DNA from: JBHHZI01 sp046757965
GTDB lineage: Bacteria > Acidobacteriota > Polarisedimenticolia > SMYD01
NCBI GenBank assembly: GCA_046757965.1
Contig: JBHHZI010000103.1
Location: 1 to 11,770 of the forward strand
Length of the DNA stretch: 11,770 nucleotides
Reading direction: 5' to 3'
Numbering within the stretch: position 1 is the first letter of the stretch; each line of letters starts with the position of its first letter. The notes under the pieces were generated by a model, which was not told the DNA's origin, ran no database searches, and saw only the letters and a program-made list of their open reading frames with translations. Made by a program: the position numbers and the translations under genes. Below are positions 1 through 7,234 of the stretch, in pieces.

Positions 1-37
1 AGTGAGTGCCCCGGGACCAGCCGGGAGAGTGCGTCGC

Positions 38-664
38 ATGGCTGCCGTCGATGGTGCACGTCAGGGCGTCTTCGAGGGCGGCTGGACCCTTCTCGAGCTG
101 CTCGCCGGCCTGACGATCCTGGCAGCGCTCGTCGCGCTCTCCCTGCCGGCCCTGGCGACCACGGTGGCGCGATTCCGTCTGGAATCCGTCACCCGCAGGC
201 TGGTCGCGGACATGCAGGCCGCCCGGTGGCGGGCTCTCGGCGGAGGACGAGCCGCCGGCCTGAAGCTGAACAGCGGGTCGGCAGGGGGATTCGACTGGAC
301 TCTGGTGTCCGACGGCGATGGCGATGGCCTCAGGACGGCGGATGTCAGCGCCGGGATCGACCCGGCCGTCTCCCGGACGCGATACCTGGACGCCGAGGCT
401 CGCGGAGTCCATCTCGGCTTCTTCCCGCAGGCCGCACTGCGCCGCCTGCCCCCGCTGACGGGCTGGTATCCACCGGGCAGCGATCCCCTGCGCTTCGGCT
501 CGTCGGATCTGCTCTCGTTCTCACCCTCGGGCGGTGCGACGCCCGGTTCGTTGTACCTGACCGACGGGTCCCGGATGACGGCCATCGTCGTCAATGGTGT
601 CACGGGTCGTGTCAGGATGTTCCGTCTCGACCAACCCGATCAACGCTGGAAGGAGTTGTACTGA
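38..664 (+). CDS. Type II secretion/type IV pilus pseudopilin, GspH/FimT family
   Basis: Probable minor pseudopilin that joins the inner-membrane end of a type II secretion or type IV pilus-like filament. Seen: a short leader ending in Gly-Gly, then a mature N-terminus WTLLELLAGL followed by a hydrophobic helix (about residues 16-37). This matches the prepilin peptidase site with Glu at +5. The +1 residue is Trp rather than the usual Phe. The C-terminal half has the GspH/FimT pattern: SFSPSGG, then LYLTDGS, then a VNGVTGRVR strand. I chose ATG 38 because GGGAGAG (23-29) lies 8 bases upstream and gives a 15-residue leader; GTG at 2 is an in-frame alternative and the upstream sequence is not visible. 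The protein is about 208 aa, normal for the family. The gene overlaps the next by one base (TGATG), so the two are probably cotranscribed. GspH and FimT cannot be separated from sequence alone. Confidence 0.82.
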   Translation: MAAVDGARQGVFEGGWTLLELLAGLTILAALVALSLPALATTVARFRLESVTRRLVADMQAARWRALGGGRAAGLKLNSGSAGGFDWTLVSDGDGDGLRTADVSAGIDPAVSRTRYLDAEARGVHLGFFPQAALRRLPPLTGWYPPGSDPLRFGSSDLLSFSPSGGATPGSLYLTDGSRMTAIVVNGVTGRVRMFRLDQPDQRWKELY

Positions 665-1086
665 TGGCCACCCATTGCGCCCCACCGGTTTCGGAGAAGA
701 AACCGATTCGCAGTTTTCGCGATCTCAAGGTCTGGGAGAAGGCCTTCACCCTGGCGATCGACATTCACCGCATGACACGGACCCTGTCGGAGGACACGCC
801 ATCGGCGTTACCGATCGGCATGCGGGAGTCGGCGGTCGCGATGACCACCCAGATCGCACAGGGTCACACCCACTCCTACGTCCGGGACTTTCTCCGCTGC
901 CTCGACCACTCGCTGGTCGCACTCTCAGACCTGGAAACCCGGATCCTCCTGGCCGGTGCCCTGCGTTACATGTCGTCCGACACCTGCCGGGTCCTGGAAG
1001 ATCGACTGGCGGAGGTCCGCCGGATGGAGTGGGGTCTCGTCAACAGATTACGGGCGCGCGACGCCGGCAACGTCTCTCCGGCCTGA
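664..1086 (+). CDS. Four-helix bundle protein, S23/IVS family
   Basis: Small (140 aa) helical protein of the family first seen encoded in 23S rRNA intervening sequences and widespread as a free-standing gene. Its biochemical role is unknown; the known structures are pentameric four-helix bundles. Seen: the family signature RDLKVWEKA at residues 19-27, and the second conserved block beginning IAQGHTHSY and continuing through DFLRCLDHSLVALSDLETRI (around 64-94). Relatives usually read IAEG with a small or polar residue here, so this is a somewhat divergent copy. The N-terminus has a 15-residue non-family tail. The start is ATG 664, with AGGAG at 651-655, 8 bases upstream. It overlaps the stop of the pseudopilin gene, which implies translational coupling. 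It is not inside an rRNA gene. A functional link to pilus assembly is only suggested by position. Confidence 0.82.
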   Translation: MATHCAPPVSEKKPIRSFRDLKVWEKAFTLAIDIHRMTRTLSEDTPSALPIGMRESAVAMTTQIAQGHTHSYVRDFLRCLDHSLVALSDLETRILLAGALRYMSSDTCRVLEDRLAEVRRMEWGLVNRLRARDAGNVSPA

Positions 1087-1106
1087 TGGACATCTCCCGC
1101 CCGAGC

Positions 1107-1147
1107 GACAGGCGGCGGCGCGAATGCGGGTCGCGCCGCCGCCTGTC
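1107..1147 (+). terminator. Perfect 17-bp inverted repeat, likely transcription terminator
   Basis: Arms 1107-1123 and 1131-1147 are perfectly complementary over 17 bp around a 7-base loop (atgcggg). The stem is almost all G-C. A further three pairs (1104-1106 with 1150-1152) can form beyond a 2-base bulge. It lies 20 bases after the stop at 1086 and before the haem operon. There is no real U tract (only CTTGT follows), so it may be a U-poor intrinsic terminator or an mRNA 3'-end stabiliser. A mobile repeat unit with copies elsewhere cannot be excluded. Confidence 0.6.
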
Positions 1148-1207
1148 CCGCTTGTGACCACGGGTTTGGCTCTGATACCCTGATGGGCAGGCGATGCGGA
1201 GGCACTT

Positions 1208-2002
1208 GTGGAACTGACCCTCCAGCGGCTGGCGCTCGCCGGCTATGGCATCGCCGCCCTTCTCTCCTTCACCGCTTTGGCGTCGAAGAAACGGTGGATC
1301 CTCCGTCTCGTGCCGTTCGCGGCCATGGCCGGCGTGGCCAGTCAGCTCGCCTACGCCATCCCGCCGGTGCTGCGTGGCGACCACATCCTGTTCGGAGCCA
1401 TCGATGACGTCCTGCCCTTCCTGACCGTGGTGGCCGCGGTTGCCTACCTGTACGGTCACTGGCGTCACGGCCTCCACGTGCTCGGCGTGATTCTTCTGCC
1501 CCTCGCACTGGTGCTGGATCTCGTCAGTGATGTGCTCCCCACGCGTACGTTGCCGGTGGCGGCCGGGTTCAAGGATCCCCTGCTGATCTTCCACATCGTG
1601 GTGTCCACGATGGGCGTGGCCGCCCTCTGCGTCACCTTCACCTTCAGCGTCATCTATCTCGTCCAGGAGAATGCGCTCAAGAAGAAGCGCGACAACCGTT
1701 TCTTCCTGGTGCTGCCATCGCTCTCCGGCTGCGACCAGGCCCTGTACCGGTCGATGGTGGTCGGGTTCGCGCTGCTGACGGTGGGGCTGGCCGCGGCTGC
1801 TGTGTGGAGCGCGAATTTTCGCGGCACGTTTCGACTGTGGGAGAATCAGCGCGAGGTGATCGGTCTGATCGCCTGGGCGATCTTCGGAGTCGTGCTCTAT
1901 GCCCGTCTGGTACGTGGATGGCGGGGCCGCAAGGCCGCTCTGCTGGCGATCGCGGGGTTTGCCGCGGTGATGGCGCGCGTCCTCAGCTACCCGTTCTTCT
2001 GA
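1208..2002 (+). CDS. HemX/CcsA-like cytochrome c assembly membrane protein
   Basis: Integral membrane protein (264 aa) of the cytochrome c assembly (CcsA/CcmC/HemX) superfamily, located directly upstream of hemA as hemX often is. Seen: about eight hydrophobic segments (roughly residues 8-25, 34-53, 66-84, 89-110, 124-152, 180-201, 215-235 and 243-262). A conserved His lies in LLIFHIVVSTMG (His129), and the family block LPSLSGCDQALYRSMVVGF starts near 169. Instead of the WxWxxD haem-handling motif of true CcsA it has RLWENQREVIG at 209-219. It ends at YPFF, without the C-terminal His segment I expect in full CcsA. This favours a HemX-type protein. In such proteins the role is to tune GluTR level or haem handling rather than haem ligation; that assignment is inference. 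The start GTG 1208 has GGAGG at 1198-1202. A 7-bp gap to hemA indicates one transcript. Confidence 0.8.
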   Translation: MELTLQRLALAGYGIAALLSFTALASKKRWILRLVPFAAMAGVASQLAYAIPPVLRGDHILFGAIDDVLPFLTVVAAVAYLYGHWRHGLHVLGVILLPLALVLDLVSDVLPTRTLPVAAGFKDPLLIFHIVVSTMGVAALCVTFTFSVIYLVQENALKKKRDNRFFLVLPSLSGCDQALYRSMVVGFALLTVGLAAAAVWSANFRGTFRLWENQREVIGLIAWAIFGVVLYARLVRGWRGRKAALLAIAGFAAVMARVLSYPFF

Positions 2003-2009
2003 GAACTGC

Positions 2010-3365
2010 ATGAATCTGTTGCTTGCCGGGTTGAGCCATCGTACCGCCAGCGTCGACGTGCGCGAACGGGTGGCGTTCTCCACCCAGGTCCTGCCTGCGG
2101 CTCTGGATCGCCTGATGACACTGGGCGGCTCTGTTCAGGAGGCCGTGCTCCTGTCGACGTGTAACCGGACGGAGGTCCTGCTCGTGGCGAAGAACGTGAA
2201 CGCCGCGGCGACCGCGGTGACCGGCTTTCTGCAGGAGCACAGCGGGCTCTCCGAGAAGGAACTCCGAAATGCGATCTATCAGCTGCGGGATCTCGACGCC
2301 GTTCGTCATCTGTTTCGCGTCACCTCATCGCTCGAGTCGATGGTCATCGGCGAGCCCCAGATCGCTCATCAGGTGAAGGAGGCACACGCGCTCTCCCTGG
2401 CCCACGGGCACCTGGGCGCGCTGCTCGACGGACTCTGCCGGAAAGCCCTGCACACCGCCAAGCGGGTCCGGACGGAGACGAAGATCGGGGAGAATCCCGT
2501 GTCCATCTCGTACGCGGCATCGGAACTCGCCCGCACCATCTTCGGCGATCTCGCCGGTCGGAGCATTCTCGTCATGGGGGCTGGCAAGATGAGCGAGCTG
2601 GCCGTGCGCCACCTGGTGGCCGCCGGGGCCACGGATGTCATCGTCACGACCCGGCGGTTTCACCGGGCGGCTGAGCTGGCTGATCGGCTGGGCGGGCGTG
2701 CCGTCCCGTTCGATCAGAAGCAACAGGCCCTCGAGAGGGTCGATGTGGTGATCTCCTCGACATCGGCTCCGCATGTCATTCTTCACAGGAAGGACATTGC
2801 GGCACTGATCCGGCGTCGTCGAAGCCGGCCGATCTTCTTCATCGATATCGCGGTGCCCCGGGACATCGAACCCTCGGTGAACGAGATCGACAACGTGTAT
2901 CTTTACGATATTGACGACCTGCAGCGGGTGGTCGATAGCAATCTCGATGAGCGGCGCCATGAGGCGGTCCGGGCCGAGGCCCTCATCGACGAGGATGTGC
3001 AGGCCTTTCGCCGGTGGCACGCCGGTCTCGAGGCCGGTCCCACCATCGCCTCTCTGCGTGAGCGTCTCCACGCCGTCAAGGACCGTGAGCTGGCGAAGTT
3101 TCGTGGCCACGCGCACGACCTGACGCCGGAACAGATCGAGGCGGTCGGTCTGTTTGCCCGGGGGCTCGTGAACAAGATTCTTCATCATCCGATCACGCAG
3201 CTGCGCCATTCCGTCGATGGCCGCTCGACGCCGGGACAGATCGAGGCGGTTCGCCGTCTGTTCGGGCTGGACGAGCCGCCCGGCGACGGGACGGTGACCC
3301 CGGGCGAGCATCGGAAGCCGGCCGGCGCGGAGGTGGAAGACGGCGATCGGCGGAAGATCTCGTGA
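2010..3365 (+). CDS. hemA: Glutamyl-tRNA reductase
   Basis: Cytoplasmic enzyme that reduces glutamyl-tRNA(Glu) with NADPH to glutamate-1-semialdehyde, the first committed step of C5-pathway haem synthesis. Seen in order: N-terminal catalytic domain MNLLLAGLSHRTASVDVRER; active-site Cys51 in LLSTCNRTE; substrate-loop GEPQIAHQVKEA (114-125); the HTAKRVRTET helix; Rossmann NADPH site GAGKM (190-194); IDIAVPRDIEPSV (278-290) and YLYDIDDLQ (297-305); then the C-terminal dimerisation helices. At 451 aa it is slightly long because of a hydrophilic tail (last ~27 residues) that is likely disordered. ATG 2010 has only a weak ribosome site (GAGAA) 7 bases after the previous stop, so translation is probably coupled to the HemX-like gene. 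Its last bases overlap hemC (GTGA). All key residues are present. Confidence 0.97.
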   Translation: MNLLLAGLSHRTASVDVRERVAFSTQVLPAALDRLMTLGGSVQEAVLLSTCNRTEVLLVAKNVNAAATAVTGFLQEHSGLSEKELRNAIYQLRDLDAVRHLFRVTSSLESMVIGEPQIAHQVKEAHALSLAHGHLGALLDGLCRKALHTAKRVRTETKIGENPVSISYAASELARTIFGDLAGRSILVMGAGKMSELAVRHLVAAGATDVIVTTRRFHRAAELADRLGGRAVPFDQKQQALERVDVVISSTSAPHVILHRKDIAALIRRRRSRPIFFIDIAVPRDIEPSVNEIDNVYLYDIDDLQRVVDSNLDERRHEAVRAEALIDEDVQAFRRWHAGLEAGPTIASLRERLHAVKDRELAKFRGHAHDLTPEQIEAVGLFARGLVNKILHHPITQLRHSVDGRSTPGQIEAVRRLFGLDEPPGDGTVTPGEHRKPAGAEVEDGDRRKIS

Positions 3366-4336
3366 GCGTGGCAGGGACAGCCCCTCTGGTGATCGGCACG
3401 CGGGGGTCGCAGCTCGCCCTCTGGCAAGCCCGCCATGTTGCCTCGTGTCTGGAGTCCATCCCGCGGGTCGACGCACGCGTCTTCCTGAAGATCATCAGGA
3501 CCAGCGGCGATCGGGATCGCGCCCGGTCCGCCGCCGGATTCTCGGAGAAGGGCATCTTCGTGCGGGAGATCGAGGAGGCTCTCCTCAACAAGGAGATCGA
3601 CCTCGCGGTGCATTCGATGAAAGATCTGCCGTCCACGTTGCCGGCCGGTCTGTCCCTCGTCGCCTTTCCGCTCCGGGCGGATGTGCGCGATGCCCTGGTC
3701 ACGTCCGATGGCCGCGCGTTGCGCGATCTTCCCGACGGTGCCGTGGTCGGAACCGGATCGCTGAGGCGCCGTGCCCAGCTTCTCCGGGCCCGTCCGGACC
3801 TGACGTTCATCGAGATGCGCGGCAACGTGGACACGCGCCTGGCCAAGCTCGCCGGCGGAGAGGCCAATGCGCTGGTCCTGGCCATGGCGGGCCTCACCCG
3901 GCTGGGTCTGGGAGGAACCATGCGGCGTCCGCTGTCCACGCGCACCTGTCTGCCGGCACCGTGTCAGGGGGCGCTGGCGCTGGAGGCGCGGCAGGGCGAC
4001 GACCGGGTTCGTGCTCTCGCTGCCGGCCTCGATCACGTTCCGACCCGCCAGCAGGTCGAAGCCGAGCGAGTGGTCCTCGCCGAGCTCGACGCGGGATGCC
4101 TGGTTCCGCTCGGAACGCTGGCGCGGCACGAACCGGACGGCGAAAGCCTGTCGGTGGTCGGTCGAGTGGTGAGCCCTGCGGGGGACCGGGTCGTCGAGGC
4201 GCGTGTGAGCGGTCCCGCCGCCGAGTCCGCTGCGCTCGGTCACCGGCTGGCCGATGAATTGAGGGCCGCCGGGGCGGACGAGATCCTGGAGCGGCCGGGG
4301 GCTGCCGCCGGAGGAACGCAACATGCGCCTGACTGA
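3362..4336 (+). CDS. hemC: Porphobilinogen deaminase (hydroxymethylbilane synthase)
   Basis: Joins four porphobilinogen molecules head to tail into hydroxymethylbilane, using a dipyrromethane cofactor covalently held on a Cys. Seen: N-terminal IGTRGSQLALWQA (11-23); catalytic region DLAVHSMKDLP (80-90, Lys87 and Asp88); arginine-rich GTGSLRRRAQL (130-140) and EMRGNVDTRL (151-160) that bind the acidic chain; APCQGALALE (199-208); and the cofactor Cys246 in LDAGCLVPLG. The length of 324 aa is normal. The start is GTG 3362, overlapping the hemA stop by 4 bases, with only a weak GGAAG upstream (3352-3356); ATP-type coupling by termination-reinitiation is likely. The 3' end overlaps hemD by 14 bases. 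No key residue is missing. Confidence 0.97.
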   Translation: MSVAGTAPLVIGTRGSQLALWQARHVASCLESIPRVDARVFLKIIRTSGDRDRARSAAGFSEKGIFVREIEEALLNKEIDLAVHSMKDLPSTLPAGLSLVAFPLRADVRDALVTSDGRALRDLPDGAVVGTGSLRRRAQLLRARPDLTFIEMRGNVDTRLAKLAGGEANALVLAMAGLTRLGLGGTMRRPLSTRTCLPAPCQGALALEARQGDDRVRALAAGLDHVPTRQQVEAERVVLAELDAGCLVPLGTLARHEPDGESLSVVGRVVSPAGDRVVEARVSGPAAESAALGHRLADELRAAGADEILERPGAAAGGTQHAPD

Positions 4337-5135
4337 TCCGGCCGCGGCGCTGGCCGGACGCACGGTCGTCATCACCCGTCCGCGGGAGCAGGCGGCGTCG
4401 CTGGCCCGGGCCCTGCACGATCTGGGGGCCGCGGTGATGGAGTTTCCCGTGATCGCCATCGAACCGGTGGACGATCCCGCCCGCATCGATGCAGCGGTCG
4501 CAAGACTCGCGACCACCGACTGGGTGATCTTCACCAGTGTCAACGGGGTGACGCTGTTTCTCGACCGCGTCGAGAATCTGGACGGCGATCTGGCGTCGCT
4601 GCAGGGATGCCGGGTGGCCGCCATCGGGCCGGTGACCGCCGGCGCGCTGGAGGAACGGGGCGTGACGCCTTGCCGGATTCCGGCCCACTATCAGGCAGAG
4701 GGACTGCTGGCCTCGCTGGGTGATGTCGACTGGAGCGGCAAGCGAGTTCTCGTTCCACGCGCCTGGCGGGCCCGCGAGGTGCTCCCGGAAACACTGCGCG
4801 CCGCCGGCGCCACTGTCGATGTGCTGCCGGTCTATCGGACGGTCCGTCCGGATCTCGATGTGTCGTCGCTCCGCGAGGCCATCGAGGCGGGAGGGATCGA
4901 CGCGGTCACCTTCACGTCATCCTCGACGGTGTCCGCCTTCGTGTCCTGTGTGGGAGCCGAAGAGGCTCCCCACCTGCTCGTCGCGGGGCAGGTGGCGGTC
5001 GCGTGCATCGGACCGATCACCGCCGCCACGGCGCGCGAAGCGGGCCTGTCGGTGGCGGTGGAAGCGCGGTCGTTCACGGCCGAGGGCCTGGCGGACGCGC
5101 TGGTCGAGTACTTCAGCGCAGAGGCAGGGCGCTGA
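4323..5135 (+). CDS. hemD: Uroporphyrinogen-III synthase
   Basis: Closes hydroxymethylbilane with inversion of ring D to give uroporphyrinogen III, the branch point to haem, sirohaem and corrinoids. The family is poorly conserved, so the call rests on pattern and operon. Seen: ITRPREQAASLARALHDLGA (18-37), TDWVIFTSVNGV in the first lobe, VAAIGPVTAGALEERG in the interlobe region, then the second lobe with VTFTSSSTVSAFV and ACIGPITAATAREAG. These are the expected two pseudo-symmetric HemD lobes. The length is 270 aa. ATG 4323 lies inside the hemC end, preceded by a strong GGAGGAA (4310-4316), so it has its own ribosome entry despite the overlap. It is the last gene of the operon; no hemB or hemL follows. 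Its 3' end overlaps the convergent gene by 23 bp. Confidence 0.93.
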   Translation: MRLTDPAAALAGRTVVITRPREQAASLARALHDLGAAVMEFPVIAIEPVDDPARIDAAVARLATTDWVIFTSVNGVTLFLDRVENLDGDLASLQGCRVAAIGPVTAGALEERGVTPCRIPAHYQAEGLLASLGDVDWSGKRVLVPRAWRAREVLPETLRAAGATVDVLPVYRTVRPDLDVSSLREAIEAGGIDAVTFTSSSTVSAFVSCVGAEEAPHLLVAGQVAVACIGPITAATAREAGLSVAVEARSFTAEGLADALVEYFSAEAGR

Positions 5136-6990
5136 GACGTGTCCCTCGCACGGGCCGGCGGGAGAACGAGCGGCGCTCCTGAAGGACCCGGATGACCTCG
5201 TCGGCGGTCGTGAAGCCCCGTGCGAGCATGTCCATCAGCTGCTCGTCGAGCGTGCGCCCCACGATGACGTGCCGCCGTGTCTCGCTCGCGTCCGGCGCCT
5301 GGAGAGCCGCTGCCAGGTCCGGACCATACGAGAGCAGCTCGATGATCGGCTCCCGTCCACGACCGCCGGCACCCACACCACACGCCGGACATCCTGCGCC
5401 CCGGTAGGTGGTCCGTTCCGCGCCTTCCGGCGCGGGAAAACCATGGGCATCGAGCCGTGCGGGTCCGTCCGGGTCCGGTTCGAAGCAGGTGTCACAGATG
5501 CGCAGGACCGCGTCCTGGGCGAGCACCAGGGTCGGTGTGCCGGTCAGCTCGGCGCGGCGGTTGCCGGCCGGCTGCAGGACAGATCGCAGCGCGGCCTCCG
5601 GGCGGTCGTCGTCGAGACGCACCAGCACCACGCGGGATCTGGCCGCGGCCACCGCCTGGTGCAGATGATCCCCCTCCGTCAGCCGGTAGCAGGCCAGCAG
5701 ATCCATCGGCGCCTGGCAATGCCCGCCGGGGTCGGTCGTGACCACCAGAGGTCCACCAGCCTCCGAGCGGGTCCAGTGAACACGGCTGGCCGGATGACGG
5801 AGCGGCGCATCGATGAGTTGCACCTCGCGTTGCAGCCGGCTCGCCACGTTGACCAGGCCCCAGAAGGTGCGCTCGGTCTGCGCGCCCGGGCCGCCGGTGA
5901 GGAGGATGAGGCCGCGAGGCGCGGCGATGGCTTTCTCGATGGTCGCCCGGGCGTCCTCGCCGAGCATGGCGAAGTCGAGTTCGGCCGCGGGTTCGCGCGT
6001 GTCGAAGATGCGGACCGTGACGATCAGGCCCTGTGGCCCATCGGCGACATGCGGCACGGCGAGAAAGTCGACGCCGTCGACGCGCAGACGGCGCCCGCGA
6101 CGCCGCGGCTCACCCTCGAACCAGGCGAGGAGGGATTGCAGCGCTCCCGCCGGTGGGTCCTGGCCGGCGGGAGCCGGATGGACGATGCCGTCGACCACCC
6201 AGGTCAGGTGAAGGCGGTCGCGGTCATGACGCAGTCTCAGATGAGTGGCCCGGGCCGCCGCGGCAGCGCGGACGAGCTGCTCACCGGTGTCGGTCGATGA
6301 ATCAGGCGTCCCGGATTCGGGCGCGACGGTCGGAAAGAACTCGGGAAAGGTCCGGGCCAGGGCCGCTTCGATCTCCGCGGGGTCGGCCCGTCCGGCGATG
6401 ACCCGGGCGTTGAGCCGGTTCTGAACGTGCATGATGGCCGCGTGATCGGACGGTTCGGCCATGGCCAGAAGAACGTGCCGGGAGCCGCGGATGGGAACCT
6501 GTTCGAGGGGGAGAAGACGTCGCTCCACGCAGAACGTGGCCCCCAGCTCCTGCGCGAGACGCGGGTCGAGGAGCGTCCGGTCTCCCAGCTCGAAGCCCAC
6601 CGGAGCCTGGTGCTCACCCAGCACAGCGTCGAGGTCGGACGGCGCGAGGATGCCGAGGTCGACGAAGCAGCGGCCGAGCTGTTCGCCTGTCCGGGACTGC
6701 TGTTCGAGTGCCTCACCAAGTTGCTCGGGGGTGACCCGGTGCTGGTCGAGAAGCAGACGCCCGAGAGGGACGCGACGACCGGAGAGCGATTCGCGCTCGG
6801 CAATGAGGTCGGGAGGCGCGTCGCGCCAGAACCGGTCGACGTGGATGCGGCTGGCGCGGCAGGAGCAGCCGAGACAGTATGGACACATCTTGCTCGGTGC
6901 CGTGGCCGAACATGCGCACCATGCCGCCGCGCAGGCGTCGAACTCCGCACAGCAGTCCCAGCACTGGACGATGTAGGTGCATCCGCTCAT
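5113..6990 (-). CDS. PilB/GspE-like protein with cysteine-rich N-terminus and degenerate ATPase site
   Basis: A 625-aa relative of type IV pilus/type II secretion assembly ATPases that looks unable to hydrolyse ATP. Domains seen: a Cys-rich head (residues 1-45, eleven Cys, including CPYC at 36-39 and CSC at 42-44); an MshEN-like GspE N-domain (75-212) with two LG-type repeats, PLGRLLLDQHRVT and QLGRCFVDLGIL; a degenerate ATPase N-part (235-270, THLRLRHDRDRLHLTWVVDG); and the Walker A position GLILLTGGPGAQTERTF (360-376), where the family has GLILVTGPTGSGKTT. The essential Lys and Ser/Thr are gone. No convincing Walker B is present. The four-Cys metal site of GspE survives: CDTC (499-502) and CPAC (534-537), followed by GRGREPIIELL. 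I infer a regulatory or scaffolding pseudo-ATPase. It starts at ATG 6988-6990 without a strong ribosome site; no other pilus genes adjoin it. Confidence 0.78.
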   Translation of the reverse strand: MSGCTYIVQCWDCCAEFDACAAAWCACSATAPSKMCPYCLGCSCRASRIHVDRFWRDAPPDLIAERESLSGRRVPLGRLLLDQHRVTPEQLGEALEQQSRTGEQLGRCFVDLGILAPSDLDAVLGEHQAPVGFELGDRTLLDPRLAQELGATFCVERRLLPLEQVPIRGSRHVLLAMAEPSDHAAIMHVQNRLNARVIAGRADPAEIEAALARTFPEFFPTVAPESGTPDSSTDTGEQLVRAAAAARATHLRLRHDRDRLHLTWVVDGIVHPAPAGQDPPAGALQSLLAWFEGEPRRRGRRLRVDGVDFLAVPHVADGPQGLIVTVRIFDTREPAAELDFAMLGEDARATIEKAIAAPRGLILLTGGPGAQTERTFWGLVNVASRLQREVQLIDAPLRHPASRVHWTRSEAGGPLVVTTDPGGHCQAPMDLLACYRLTEGDHLHQAVAAARSRVVLVRLDDDRPEAALRSVLQPAGNRRAELTGTPTLVLAQDAVLRICDTCFEPDPDGPARLDAHGFPAPEGAERTTYRGAGCPACGVGAGGRGREPIIELLSYGPDLAAALQAPDASETRRHVIVGRTLDEQLMDMLARGFTTADEVIRVLQERRSFSRRPVRGTRLSALPLR

Positions 6991-7073
6991 CCGGAACCCA
7001 TTCTCGTTTCCCGCGCCGTCTCCTGCTCAGATCGGCGTTGACCGAATGTACCGGGCGGATCCTGCACACGCAA

Positions 7074-7095
7074 TTACAAGATCTTGACTGTGTAA
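7074..7095. promoter_or_regulatory. Nested inverted repeats in divergent control region, possible operator
   Basis: The 244-bp gap between the PilB-like gene (-) and gcvT (+) holds the most AT-rich patch of the window, about 7060-7105. In it are a perfect 10-bp palindrome CAAGATCTTG (7077-7086) and an overlapping inverted repeat TTACA (7074-7078) / TGTAA (7091-7095). Symmetric sites in a divergent promoter region suggest a repressor or activator site. On the minus strand TGTAAT resembles a -10 element, but I found no good -35 partner. The function is unproven. Confidence 0.3.
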
Positions 7096-7133
7096 AGTTT
7101 CCGGACAGAACGCCGCAGGGGTCATGGATCCGG

Positions 7134-7163
7134 TTGACGTCGCCCGGCAACGGGGCGTACCAT
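7134..7163 (+). promoter_or_regulatory. Candidate sigma-70-type promoter for gcvTH
   Basis: TTGACG (7134-7139) matches the -35 consensus at five of six bases, and TACCAT (7158-7163) matches the -10 consensus at four of six, separated by 18 bases. Transcription would start near 7170, giving a leader of about 65 bases before the gcvT ATG at 7235. I see no glycine-riboswitch core in this leader. Confidence 0.5.
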
Positions 7164-7234
7164 CGCGGCCGTTGCCCGGCGGGGACCGCACGCAGGTTTT
7201 CTCCCACCATTCGCTCCAGGAAGGTCAAGACGTC

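Noticed and set aside
1152..1180. Promoter for the haem operon (TTGTGA ... GATACC)
   Set aside because: The -10 match is poor and the spacing ambiguous; a promoter must exist in 1148-1200 if the hairpin terminates transcription, but I cannot place it.
3185..4688. Minus-strand open frames opposite hemC/hemD
   Set aside because: They are shadows of third-position GC bias, with no recognisable motifs.
7170..7234. Glycine riboswitch upstream of gcvT
   Set aside because: The leader is only about 65 bases and lacks the conserved aptamer core I would expect; no tandem aptamer fits.
7124..7234. N-terminal extension of gcvT to the ATG at 7124
   Set aside because: The extra 37 residues have no family similarity and would overlap the promoter; the ATG at 7235 has a ribosome site and the correct length.
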